This document shows, piece after piece, positions 41,277 to 56,680 of a stretch of DNA of 64,000 bases. Both the position numbers and the translations under genes were made by a program. Source of the DNA: an uncultured Collinsella sp. (GTDB lineage: Bacteria > Actinomycetota > Coriobacteriia > Coriobacteriales > Coriobacteriaceae); NCBI GenBank assembly GCA_902493855.1, contig CABUQV010000004.1, positions 1-64,000 of the forward strand, written 5' to 3'. Within the stretch, counting starts at the first letter, position 1. Each line of letters begins with the position of its first letter. The notes beneath the pieces were generated by a model. The model worked only from the letters and a program-made list of their open reading frames with translations, was not told the origin of the DNA and ran no database searches.

Positions 41277-42053
41277 ATGGATGCCCAATTAACGATAGTC
41301 GACGTAACCGGATCGACCAATGATGACCTGCTCGAGGCAGGAAAACAGGGTGCGCCGCACGGCACAGGACTTGCCGCTCGAGCCCAAACGGCAGGACGCG
41401 GCCGACGCGGCCACAAGTGGGACTCAACCGCCGGCAACTTGTTGCTTTCGATTGTCCTACGTCCACGTGTTGACCCCGCCAAGTACTCTGGTCTTGCCGC
41501 CGTCAGCGGCCTAGCGGTGCTCGGAACGCTCGAGGCACAAGGTCTTGCGAACGAGATCGGCCTCAAATGGCCCAACGACCTCGTCGCGCGGGGACATAAG
41601 CTCGGCGGCATTCTGGTCGAGGCCGCACGCGACAACGAGGGCGAGCCCTTCGCCGTCTGCGGCATTGGCGTCAATGTAAACTACACGCCCCAAGAGGTGC
41701 CCGATGGCGGCTTGGCGGCAATTGGCCTCTCAGACCTCAACGAGAATGTTCCCGCCGTCGATGTGCTGCTCGAGGAGGTCTATCACGCCGTTATCGGCGC
41801 TGTAGATGCCTGGGCAGAACGCCTCAACGCCATGGAAGAAAATGCCGGACCGCTCGCACCCGCCCACGGCGAATACGTCGCTCGCCTCAATTGGATTGGG
41901 GAGCACGTTATCGCCCGCTCCCCCGCTGGAGACCAACTGGCGCGAGGCATCTTTCAAACCGTCGATGACTGTGGTCGCGCGTGCATCGAGACGGAAGACG
42001 GCATGCGATCCTTCCATTTTGAGGAGGCATCGCTGCGCCCCATGGGCACATAA
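41277..42053 (+). CDS. birA: Biotin-[acetyl-CoA-carboxylase] ligase, monofunctional
   Basis: The 258-residue ligase attaches biotin to the AccB lysine via biotinyl-AMP. Its biotin-binding loop AGRGRRGHKWDS (near residue 41-52) and KWPNDLVARGHKLGGILVE are intact, and a C-terminal SH3-like domain follows. It lacks the N-terminal winged helix of E. coli BirA, so it should not act as repressor. AAGGAGG lies 11 bases before the ATG at 41277. It is divergent from the fab/acc operon that contains its substrate. Confidence 0.9.
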   Translation: MDAQLTIVDVTGSTNDDLLEAGKQGAPHGTGLAARAQTAGRGRRGHKWDSTAGNLLLSIVLRPRVDPAKYSGLAAVSGLAVLGTLEAQGLANEIGLKWPNDLVARGHKLGGILVEAARDNEGEPFAVCGIGVNVNYTPQEVPDGGLAAIGLSDLNENVPAVDVLLEEVYHAVIGAVDAWAERLNAMEENAGPLAPAHGEYVARLNWIGEHVIARSPAGDQLARGIFQTVDDCGRACIETEDGMRSFHFEEASLRPMGT

Positions 42054-42107
42054 GGCGCCACAGCCACCCATTCGGCTGCATCACCCGGATCCCCAAGGCC
42101 ATTTTTC

Positions 42108-42148
42108 AAAACAAAAGAGCCCCGCTACCGTAATGGCAGCGGGGCTCT
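42108..42148 (-). terminator. Terminator after rpsJ
   Basis: AGAGCCCCGCT (42116-42126) pairs with AGCGGGGCTCT (42138-42148). The minus strand continues TTTTGTTTTG. It ends the rpsL-rpsG-fusA-rpsJ transcript and faces the convergent birA. Confidence 0.85.
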
Positions 42149-42169
42149 GTAAGCTATGAGCGGTATCGC

Positions 42170-42478
42170 TTAGAGCTTGATGTCGATGTCGACGCCAGCG
42201 GGGAGGTCGAGACGCATGAGCGAATCAACGGTGCCCGAGGTGGGGTCGAGGATGTCGATGAGGCGCTTGTGGGTGCGCATCTCGAACTGCTCGCGGGAGT
42301 CCTTGTTCACGTGCGGCGAGCGGATAACCGTGTACAGGTTGCGCTCGGTGGGCAGGGGGACAGGACCGGAAACGCGAGCACCGGTCTTCTGAGCGGTCTC
42401 GACGATGAGCTTCGCGGACTGATCGACGACCTCGTGATCATAGCCCTTGAGGCGAATGCGGATCTTCTGGGTAGCCAA
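42170..42478 (-). CDS. rpsJ: 30S ribosomal protein S10
   Basis: The 102-residue protein (IRIRLKGYDHEVVDQSA start, PLPTERNLYTVIRSPHVNKDSREQFE) also serves as NusE in antitermination. It normally leads the S10 operon, but here it ends the str operon after fusA and is followed by a terminator, with rplC 14 kb away. No tuf gene lies between fusA and rpsJ. Confidence 0.96.
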   Translation of the reverse strand: MATQKIRIRLKGYDHEVVDQSAKLIVETAQKTGARVSGPVPLPTERNLYTVIRSPHVNKDSREQFEMRTHKRLIDILDPTSGTVDSLMRLDLPAGVDIDIKL

Positions 42479-42539
42479 CTTAAACCTCCAAAGAGTGCGA
42501 GAGATGTTCTCGCAGGATTACGTAACAGGGAGCTCGAAC

Positions 42540-44639
42540 TTAGGCGTTCTTGCTCATGACCTCGTCCACGATGGACTTGGGCGCGGGCTCATAAGAGTCG
42601 AACTGCATCGTGTAGGATGCACGGCCCTGGGTCTGGGAGCGAAGGTCGGTAGCGTAACCGAACATCTCGCCCAGCGGCACCTTGGCACGGATGAGCTTGC
42701 TGTTCTTGCGATCCTCCATGCCCTCGATCTTGCCGCGGCGACCGGAGAGGTTGCCCATAACGTCGCCCATGTACTGCTCGGGGGTCTCGACCTCGACAGC
42801 CATGATCGGCTCGAGCAGCTGCGGGTCGGACTTCTTGAGGGCGTCCTTGATAGCCATGGAACCGGCGATCTTGAAGGCGGCCTCGGAGGAGTCGACCTCG
42901 TGGTAAGAACCGTCGAACAGGGTGACCTTGACGTCGAGGACCGGGAAGCCGGCGATAACACCAGTGTTCAGGGCCTCCTGGATGCCCTTGTCGATGGACG
43001 GGATGTACTCCTTGGGCACGACGCCGCCGACGATAGCGTTGACGAACTCGTAGCCGAAGCCCTCCTCCATCTTCTCGAGCTTGATGACGGCGTGGCCGTA
43101 CTGACCGCGACCACCGGACTGACGGACGAACTTGCCCTCAGCCTTCTCGACGTCGTGACCAGCGGTCTCGCGGTAGGCAACCTGGGGCTTACCAACGTTA
43201 GCGTCAACCTTGAACTCACGGAGCAGACGGTCGACGATGATCTCGAGGTGCAGCTCGCCCATGCCGGCGATGATGGTCTGACCGGTCTCGTGGTTGGTGG
43301 ACACCTGGAAAGTCGGGTCCTCCTCGGCGAGCTTGGTCAGAGCCAGGGACATCTTGTCCTGCTCGGCCTTGGTCTTGGGCTCGATGGCAACGTCGATAAC
43401 GGGCTTGGCGAACTCGATCTTCTCGAGGACGATCTCCTTGCCCTCGGCGCACAGGGTGTCACCGGTGGTGGAGTTCTTGAAACCGACGCAAGCGACGATG
43501 TCGCCGGCGGCAGCGTCGTCACGGTCGATACGCTCGGCGGCGTTCATCTCGAGGATGCGGCCGAGGCGCTCGCGCTGACCGTTGGAAGCGTTGACAACGT
43601 AGGAGCCGGACTCGGCACGGCCGGAGTAAACGCGGACGTAGGTGAGCTTACCGACGAACGGGTCGGTCATGATCTTGAAGACCAGGCCGGAGAAGGGCTC
43701 GTCGAAGGAAGGATGACGCTCGATCTCCTCGCCGGTATCCGGATCGGTACCGGTGACGGCCTCGACGTCGAGCGGGCTGGGCAGGTAGTCGACGACAGCG
43801 TCGAGCAGCTCCTGGACGCCCTTGTTCTTGTAGGCGGAGCCCACGAAGACGAGGTTGAGCTCGTTGGCCAGAACGCCCTTGCGCAGAGCAGCCTTGAGCT
43901 CCTCGACGGTGAAGTCCTCCTCCATGAGAATCTTCTCCATGAGCTCGTCGTCAAAGCTGGCAGCAGCGTCAAGGAGCTCCTCGCGCTTGGTGGCAGCGAT
44001 GTCAGCGAACTCAGCCGGGATCTCGTCCATCGGCTCGGGGTAGGTCATGCCCTTGTCGTCGGCCTTGAAGTCCCATGCGGTCATGGTGACGAGGTCGATG
44101 ACACCCCAGAAGTTGTCCTCGGCGCCCATCGGGACCTGAGCGGCCACGGCGTTAGCGTCGAGACGATCCTTCATGGTCTCGATAGCGTTGAAGAAGTCAG
44201 CGCCCACGCGGTCATACTTGTTGATGAAGGCGATGCGGGGGACGTTGAAGGTAGAAGCCTGACGCCAAACGGTCTCAGACTGGGGCTGAACGCCGGCAAC
44301 GGCGTCGAAGACGGCGACAGCGCCATCGAGGACGCGCAGGCAGCGCTCGACCTCGGCGGTGAAGTCAACGTGGCCCGGGGTGTCGATGATCTGGATGCGG
44401 TAGTCCTTACCGTCCTTGTTCCAGAAGCACGTGGTAGCAGCGGAGGTAATGGTTACGCCGCGCTCCTGCTCCTGAACCATCCAGTCCATGGTGGCAGCGC
44501 CCTCATGGACCTCACCGATCTTGTGGGTCTTACCGGTGTAGTAAAGAATACGCTCGGTCGTGGTGGTCTTACCGGCATCGATGTGGGCCATGATGCCGAT
44601 GTTACGGGTATCGGAAAGCTTGTACTTAGGCTTAGCCAT
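42540..44639 (-). CDS. fusA: Elongation factor G
   Basis: The 699-residue translocase GTPase has G1 AHIDAGKTTTTE near 17-28, the switch region RGVTITSAATT, DTPGHVDF and NKYDRVGAD. Domains II-V follow with normal length. It drives translocation and, with RRF, ribosome recycling. It lies in str order after rpsG; the gap to rpsG is 19 bases. Confidence 0.97.
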   Translation of the reverse strand: MAKPKYKLSDTRNIGIMAHIDAGKTTTTERILYYTGKTHKIGEVHEGAATMDWMVQEQERGVTITSAATTCFWNKDGKDYRIQIIDTPGHVDFTAEVERCLRVLDGAVAVFDAVAGVQPQSETVWRQASTFNVPRIAFINKYDRVGADFFNAIETMKDRLDANAVAAQVPMGAEDNFWGVIDLVTMTAWDFKADDKGMTYPEPMDEIPAEFADIAATKREELLDAAASFDDELMEKILMEEDFTVEELKAALRKGVLANELNLVFVGSAYKNKGVQELLDAVVDYLPSPLDVEAVTGTDPDTGEEIERHPSFDEPFSGLVFKIMTDPFVGKLTYVRVYSGRAESGSYVVNASNGQRERLGRILEMNAAERIDRDDAAAGDIVACVGFKNSTTGDTLCAEGKEIVLEKIEFAKPVIDVAIEPKTKAEQDKMSLALTKLAEEDPTFQVSTNHETGQTIIAGMGELHLEIIVDRLLREFKVDANVGKPQVAYRETAGHDVEKAEGKFVRQSGGRGQYGHAVIKLEKMEEGFGYEFVNAIVGGVVPKEYIPSIDKGIQEALNTGVIAGFPVLDVKVTLFDGSYHEVDSSEAAFKIAGSMAIKDALKKSDPQLLEPIMAVEVETPEQYMGDVMGNLSGRRGKIEGMEDRKNSKLIRAKVPLGEMFGYATDLRSQTQGRASYTMQFDSYEPAPKSIVDEVMSKNA

Positions 44640-44658
44640 GTTAGTTCCTTACCTTAAC

Positions 44659-45132
44659 TTACCAACGATAGTGAGAGAACGCGCGGTTGGCCTCGGCCAT
44701 CTTGAAGACGTCCTCACGCTTCTTGACGGAAGCGCCCAGGCCGTTGGAAGCGTCGAGGATCTCGTTGGCGAGACGCTCGGCCATGGTCTTCTCCTTGCGA
44801 GCGCGGGAGAAGTTGACGATCCAGCGGATGCCCAGAGCGGTGGAACGACGGGAGTTGACCTCCATCGGGACCTGATAGGTAGCGCCACCGACACGCTTGG
44901 GCTTAACCTCGAGCGTGGGCTTGACGTTGTCCATGGCCTTCTTGAAGGTAGCGAGAGCGTCGCCGCCCTCGGACTTCTCGGCAACGATCTCGAAAGCGGT
45001 GTAAACGATGCGCTCAGCGGTGGCCTTCTTGCCGTCAAGAAGGACCTTGTTGATGAGCTGAGTCACCAGGCGGTTGTTGTAAACGGCGTCAGGCTGAACC
45101 TCACGACGATTAGCTGCTGCACGACGCGGCAT
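44659..45132 (-). CDS. rpsG: 30S ribosomal protein S7
   Basis: The 157-residue primary assembly protein of the 30S head begins PRRAAANRREVQPDAVY. It includes KVLLDGKKATAERIVY and the RWIVNFSR motif. It follows rpsL by 73 bases in the conserved str order. Confidence 0.97.
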   Translation of the reverse strand: MPRRAAANRREVQPDAVYNNRLVTQLINKVLLDGKKATAERIVYTAFEIVAEKSEGGDALATFKKAMDNVKPTLEVKPKRVGGATYQVPMEVNSRRSTALGIRWIVNFSRARKEKTMAERLANEILDASNGLGASVKKREDVFKMAEANRAFSHYRW

Positions 45133-45205
45133 GTGAAATCTCCTTAAGTGTCTACCGTGCGGCGCTTAGGCGGCACACGGCGAAAGTATCAAAACGTTAT
45201 CTGGC

Positions 45206-45583
45206 TTATTTAGCCTTTGGGCGCTTAGCACCGTACTTGGAACGGGCCTGCATACGGTTCTGGACCGGAGCAGCGTCGTAGGCGCCACGGATGACGTGAT
45301 AACGGACACCAGGGAGGTCACGGACACGGCCGCCGCGGACGAGCACGATGGAGTGCTCCTGCAGGTTGTGGCCCTCACCCGGGATGTAAGCAGTAACTTC
45401 GATGCCGTTGACGAGGCGAACACGGGCAACCTTACGAAGAGCCGAGTTCGGCTTCTTGGGGCTCGTGGTGAAGACGCGGGTGCACACGCCGCGCTTCTGG
45501 GAGTTGTGCTGCAGAGCAGCGTTCTTGGACTTCTTGGGCACGGAACGACGGCCCTGGCGAACCAGCTGGTTAATAGTAGGCAA
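45206..45583 (-). CDS. rpsL: 30S ribosomal protein S12
   Basis: The 125-residue decoding-centre protein has the SPKKPNSALRK loop (K43, K44) and EGHNLQEHS. Residue 88, lysine in E. coli-type and mycobacterial S12 (GRVKDLPG), is arginine here (codon CGT at 45320-45322). That change confers streptomycin resistance when selected elsewhere. GAGAAGGAG lies just before the start. A strong promoter lies 94 bases upstream. Confidence 0.96.
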   Translation of the reverse strand: MPTINQLVRQGRRSVPKKSKNAALQHNSQKRGVCTRVFTTSPKKPNSALRKVARVRLVNGIEVTAYIPGEGHNLQEHSIVLVRGGRVRDLPGVRYHVIRGAYDAAPVQNRMQARSKYGAKRPKAK

Positions 45584-45676
45584 AGCGTACTCCTTCTCGA
45601 ATGATTCCAGCTTTCTGTAAAGTGCAACGGCTTGAATCGAGGGGTCAGCATCCCCCTACGAAACACGCAGTTCGAT

Positions 45677-45705
45677 AGGATACGTGGCGTTAGCTGTGCC
45701 GTCAA
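45677..45705 (-). promoter_or_regulatory. str operon promoter
   Basis: TTGACG (45700-45705) and TATCCT (45677-45682), 17 bases apart, form a near-consensus sigma-70 promoter on the minus strand. Transcription should start near 45670, giving a leader of about 87 bases to rpsL. A CGGGCGTATCC block like that upstream of rplC and rplB lies just upstream (45719-45729). Confidence 0.8.
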
Positions 45706-45758
45706 CAGACCACGCCTCCGGGCGTATCCCAAAATGAGCACATTTCCGCAAAGCCTAC

Positions 45759-45955
45759 ACAAAAGGAATCCCCTTCTGTGCGCGGGGGCGGATTCCCAGA
45801 CCGGGCCGCCCGCTGTTTAAGTTTGCTGCTCTACAGTCCTGCGCAAGACGGAAAGCACATTACGTGCTTTCCTTTGCGTGCGGAACTCGCGACAAACTTA
45901 AACAGCGGGCGGCCCGGTCTGGGAATCCGACGTGCTCGTTGGGGCAACGTTACCT
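45759..45955 (+). repeat. Long hairpin element H2 with conserved flanks
   Basis: Arms 45789-45825 and 45893-45929 are perfectly complementary over 37 bp around a 67-base core almost identical to H1. The flanks (45759-45788 and 45930-45955) match those of H3 2.1 kb away in direct orientation. Between H2 and H3 the arms differ at two base pairs that change on both sides, so pairing is kept. It lies between the anti-sigma-like gene's terminator and the str promoter. Confidence 0.9.
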
Positions 45956-45957
45956 GC

Positions 45958-45981
45958 CAAAAAGGGACAGGTTTATTTTGG
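45958..45981. repeat. 24-bp inverted repeat, left copy
   Basis: This sequence (CAAAAAGGGACAGGTTTATT...) is the exact reverse complement of 47909-47932. The two copies enclose the anti-sigma-like and sigma genes, just inside hairpins H2 and H3. Confidence 0.85.
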
Positions 45982-46055
45982 TCAGTTTTATCTGGGGAAA
46001 CGTCACCCTTCACGATGATCTGCTTCCTTTTGCAGCATGTGGATCAACAACGTTT

Positions 46056-46182
46056 TCGGAAGTGCGGGGAAAAATCGTAAACCTCTAAGCAGACCGACAT
46101 TATTGACAACAAAACCGCAGTTCAGTAGGGGGTTAGATTATGAGTGTGGTCGCAAGTTCTGAGTTTTTCACCGCACTTCCGA
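46056..46182. repeat. Inverted repeat with 19-bp arms downstream of the anti-sigma-like gene
   Basis: TCGGAAGTGCGGGGAAAAA (46056-46074) pairs at 18 of 19 positions with 46164-46182. The loop region contains AGGGGGTTAGATT before an ATG at 46140 that opens a frame of about 43 codons running into the terminator; coding is doubtful. It may be a dispersed intergenic element. Confidence 0.6.
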
Positions 46183-46221
46183 TAATCAGACGAATAGCGT
46201 CCTATTCAGCCCTCCATTTAA

Positions 46222-46260
46222 CACAAAATGGGCCGCTTCCCCTCGTAGGAAACGGCCCCA
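46222..46260 (-). terminator. Terminator of the sigma/anti-sigma operon
   Basis: On the minus strand TGGGGCCGTTTCC and GGGAAGCGGCCC form a stem followed by ATTTTGTG. It lies directly after the anti-sigma-like gene's stop codon at 46265. Confidence 0.75.
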
Positions 46261-46264
46261 AATC

Positions 46265-47341
46265 TTACGAATAGACGATGGTAAAGGGTTCCGACGTTTC
46301 AGCGCCCCCTGTTGAAGTGCAGCGTGTGCCTTCGAGCGTTACTGAAACCACTTGGTCGACATCAATCAACTTCGTTGGCACCCAAATGTTCTCTCCGCTA
46401 TTGCGCGTATAAGAAAAATATAAGTTGAATGCCCCTGCGTCGTCGTCTTCGATAATCTGCTCCGATCCATCCTTGTAACTGACGGTCAACTTTTTCGTGA
46501 CTGCTTCATAGCCCAGGTCATCGATGTGCGTCTGGATGGAGAACGGACTGATCTCGAGAGACGAGTCATCAGAGTGAAGTTCCTTAGTCTCGACGTGCTC
46601 TCCAACGCTAAACTCGGGCGTCGATGCTTCGAACAGTTTCGCGTCCTCACCTTTGCCCTCGGTCCACTGGATATTCCAGGTGACCGCATGTTGAAAACCT
46701 CGCTCGCGATCCATAGAAGCAAAGTACATCGTGCCATTAATGACAGTATCGCTTGATGTGTCCTTATCAATTGTGCAGCGTGTGTCAGCCCATTCCTCGC
46801 CGAAGTTCATGCTGGGCGTGCCGATGCCCTGTTCTTCTTCACCATAGAGAACAAGTTCGCCTGTATCTGCTGCCGGCTTGTAGTAGTTAACACCATTTGG
46901 ATTGGACAACGTAAACGTCACGGCACCGCAACCGTTTTTATCGATAGCCATATCATGAATGTCGAGCGTATAGCCGTTGCCCTCGACGGACAGATTGACC
47001 TCCTGGACTGAACCCTCCAAGCTTTGGGGCGCGATACCATCACCAAACTCTCTGGTGTAGGTATATTTAGTTCCCGACGAGCCACCTTGAGTCCAGGTAA
47101 TGGACTCTCCGTTGCCATGGTTTCCCCAGGCAGAGGCAAAATAACTGGAATTGACGACGGCGTAGGCGACCCCTCCGGTCGCCAGCACTCCGGCAAGGCA
47201 TCCGATCACGGCAACATACAGAGGCTTCGCGTGACCCCTTCGGCGAAGCGGCTCACCAGCAGCGGCATAAAGAACACGGTCAGCAAGATCGCTATCGGCT
47301 TGGACGGACTCGAAGGCCTGCTTGATTTGGTTGGATTTCAC
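46265..47341 (-). CDS. Single-pass membrane anti-sigma-like protein (DUF4179-like)
   Basis: The 358-residue protein has a short cytoplasmic N-terminus (about 1-40), one transmembrane helix (about 41-63, LYVAVIGCLAGVLATGGVAYAV) and a large extracellular beta-rich part. This matches proteins co-encoded with ECF sigma factors that act as membrane-anchored anti-sigma factors; I judge it similar to DUF4179 but without certainty. GTG start at 47341 has AGGAGG 6 bases upstream and lies inside the sigma gene (50-base overlap), so the two are translationally coupled. The signal sensed is unknown. Confidence 0.7.
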   Translation of the reverse strand: MKSNQIKQAFESVQADSDLADRVLYAAAGEPLRRRGHAKPLYVAVIGCLAGVLATGGVAYAVVNSSYFASAWGNHGNGESITWTQGGSSGTKYTYTREFGDGIAPQSLEGSVQEVNLSVEGNGYTLDIHDMAIDKNGCGAVTFTLSNPNGVNYYKPAADTGELVLYGEEEQGIGTPSMNFGEEWADTRCTIDKDTSSDTVINGTMYFASMDRERGFQHAVTWNIQWTEGKGEDAKLFEASTPEFSVGEHVETKELHSDDSSLEISPFSIQTHIDDLGYEAVTKKLTVSYKDGSEQIIEDDDAGAFNLYFSYTRNSGENIWVPTKLIDVDQVVSVTLEGTRCTSTGGAETSEPFTIVYS

Positions 47342-47810
47342 GGTCGCCCTCCTCTAGGATGAACTTGAGCTTCGATCGACCGCGAGCTAAACGCGTTCGA
47401 ACGGTCGCGGCTGGTACGTGCAGCAACTCGGCAATCTCTGAAGTCGAGAAGCCCAGATAGTAATAGAGCACGATGGGGATACGGAATCGTTCCGGAAGCC
47501 GCATGACATCTGACAGGACGGCCTTGGTCTCATCCTGCGCTGTCGAAAGCGACTCGGCCAGGTTCTCAATATCCTCCACACGCCTCCATGGCTTTCGAAA
47601 GAGCGATTTGCATTCATTGATCGTGACCCGGATAAGCCATCGGCGAAGATGCTCCCAGCTTTCAAATTGCGCATCGCTTTTGATTAACTTCAGAAAGACG
47701 TCTTGAGCGACATCGTCGGCATCGGCGCGATCGCGCAGGTACGTCAATGCGATTCGAAACACGACATCCCGGTGATCTTCGACCGCCTGTCTAAATGTTT
47801 GTTCTTCCAT
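47292..47810 (-). CDS. ECF-type RNA polymerase sigma factor
   Basis: The 172-residue protein contains sigma region 2 (VFRIALTYLRDRADADDVAQDVFLKL, then RRWLIRVTINECKSLFRK) and region 4 (FRIPIVLYYYLGFSTSEIAELL, then VPAATVRTRLARGRSKLK). It has no region 1 or 3, as expected for an ECF factor. ATG at 47810 has GGGAGG 5 bases upstream. It directs RNA polymerase to a stress or envelope regulon, likely controlled by the overlapping membrane protein. The pair is bracketed by inverted and direct repeats and sits between rpoC and rpsL. Confidence 0.88.
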   Translation of the reverse strand: MEEQTFRQAVEDHRDVVFRIALTYLRDRADADDVAQDVFLKLIKSDAQFESWEHLRRWLIRVTINECKSLFRKPWRRVEDIENLAESLSTAQDETKAVLSDVMRLPERFRIPIVLYYYLGFSTSEIAELLHVPAATVRTRLARGRSKLKFILEEGDREIQPNQAGLRVRPSR

Positions 47811-47908
47811 AATCACCTCCCGGTGACGTTAATGATTCTTGCTGAGGCCCTCACCATAGATACGCTTTGACCGAACGAAATGTTTCAAATTCAAGCAGGA
47901 ATAACCTA

Positions 47909-47932
47909 CCAAAATAAACCTGTCCCTTTTTG
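47909..47932. repeat. 24-bp inverted repeat, right copy
   Basis: Exact reverse complement of 45958-45981, located 99 bases upstream of the sigma gene start and 1 base before the conserved left flank of hairpin H3. Confidence 0.85.
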
Positions 47933-47933
47933 A

Positions 47934-48128
47934 CAAAAGGAATCCCCTTCTGTGCGCGGGGGCAGATTCCCGGAACGGGCCGCCCGCTGTTTAAGTTTGC
48001 TGCTCTACAGTCCTGCGCAAGACGGAAAGCACATTAAGTGCTTTCCTTTGCGTGCGGAACTCGCGACAAACTTAAAAAGCGGGCGGCCCGTTCCGGGAAT
48101 CCGACGTGCTCGTCGGGGCAACGTTCCT
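47934..48128 (+). repeat. Long hairpin element H3 with conserved flanks
   Basis: Arms 47963-47999 and 48067-48103 pair at 35 of 37 positions around a 67-base core (48000-48066) that matches H1 and H2. Flanks match H2. It lies between the sigma gene and the rpoC terminator. Confidence 0.9.
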
Positions 48129-48132
48129 CACC

Positions 48133-48169
48133 AAAAAAGACCCGCTTCCCTGTTGGGAAACGGGTCTTT
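48133..48169 (-). terminator. Terminator of rpoBC
   Basis: On the minus strand AGACCCG-TTTCCC and GGGAAG-CGGGTCT form a stem ending in TTTTTTGG. It begins 27 bases past the rpoC stop codon. Confidence 0.88.
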
Positions 48170-48195
48170 GGAAGGACGGTTAACGTACTTGGAAG

Positions 48196-56172
<7,977 letters not shown>

Positions 56173-56245
56173 CAGGTTTTTCCTCCTTCACGGAAATGCT
56201 CGGTGGGTTGGCGAGGCATAGCTTCGCCAGTTATCGCAACCTAAT

Positions 56246-56273
56246 AGTTTATCAGGTACCGACCGTTGGGCAA
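56246..56273 (-). promoter_or_regulatory. Candidate rpoBC promoter
   Basis: TTGCCC (56268-56273) and TAAACT (56246-56251) on the minus strand are 16 bases apart. The start would lie near 56239, giving a leader of about 67 bases. Confidence 0.55.
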
Positions 56274-56435
56274 GAAAAGCCTTGACGCGATTGAGTTTTT
56301 GGAGTAGCAAAGTTTTTCGATAGAAAATGCGCAGGTAGATGGGCGTACATCGAACATCTGTTCATATATTTTCTGTGAACGAGACTGTTGATGCGGGACG
56401 CTGAACGGCGAAATGGCGGTGAGGGCTAATCGAGC
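56274..56435. other. Region upstream of the rpoBC promoter
   Basis: Mixed-composition sequence with an A+T-rich patch (TGTTCATATATTTTCTGTGAACGA, an imperfect inverted repeat around TTCA...TGAA near 56362-56385). No gene is recognised. Confidence 0.35.
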
Positions 56436-56605
56436 GGAAACTACGTCCCGTTTTGAGGCCTCAAACTGGGATGCGCTTTCCGGTTGAGCCCTGTTCGGGA
56501 AAGCGTGTCCCGTTCTGAGCCGATATTCCGGGTCGTAGTTTCCGCTAGGGGCCCCAACCGGAAAGCACATCCCAGAATTCGACCAAATTGTGGGCCTCAC
56601 TTTCC
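56436..56605. repeat. 62-bp phased palindrome array 3 (3 units)
   Basis: Units start at 56436, 56498 and 56560 (62 bp each) with the same GGAAAN5TCCC...GGGN5TTTCC structure as the arrays at 3.4 and 4.9 kb. It lies between the galU terminator and rpoBC. Its presence 51 kb from array 2 shows that this is a dispersed family. Confidence 0.88.
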
Positions 56606-56627
56606 GGAGCCAAGCCGCGGCGCACAT

Positions 56628-56658
56628 AAAAAATGGGTGCAGACCGAAGTCTGCACCC
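56628..56658 (-). terminator. galU terminator
   Basis: GGGTGCAGAC and GTCTGCACCC enclose CGAA and are followed on the minus strand by ATTTTTTATG. It begins 23 bases past the galU stop codon. Confidence 0.85.
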
Positions 56659-56680
56659 GTAAATTTCGATGCTCGAAGGC

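Noticed and set aside
45789..45929. Integron attC site
   Set aside because: The arms lack the conserved R-box (GTTRRRY) and complementary box, there is no integrase, and the perfect long arms are unlike attC bulge patterns.
46140..46270. Small protein gene of about 43 codons
   Set aside because: It has a plausible ribosome-binding site but runs through a terminator stem and into an opposing gene, and the sequence lies in a repeat. It is reported only as a low-confidence observation.
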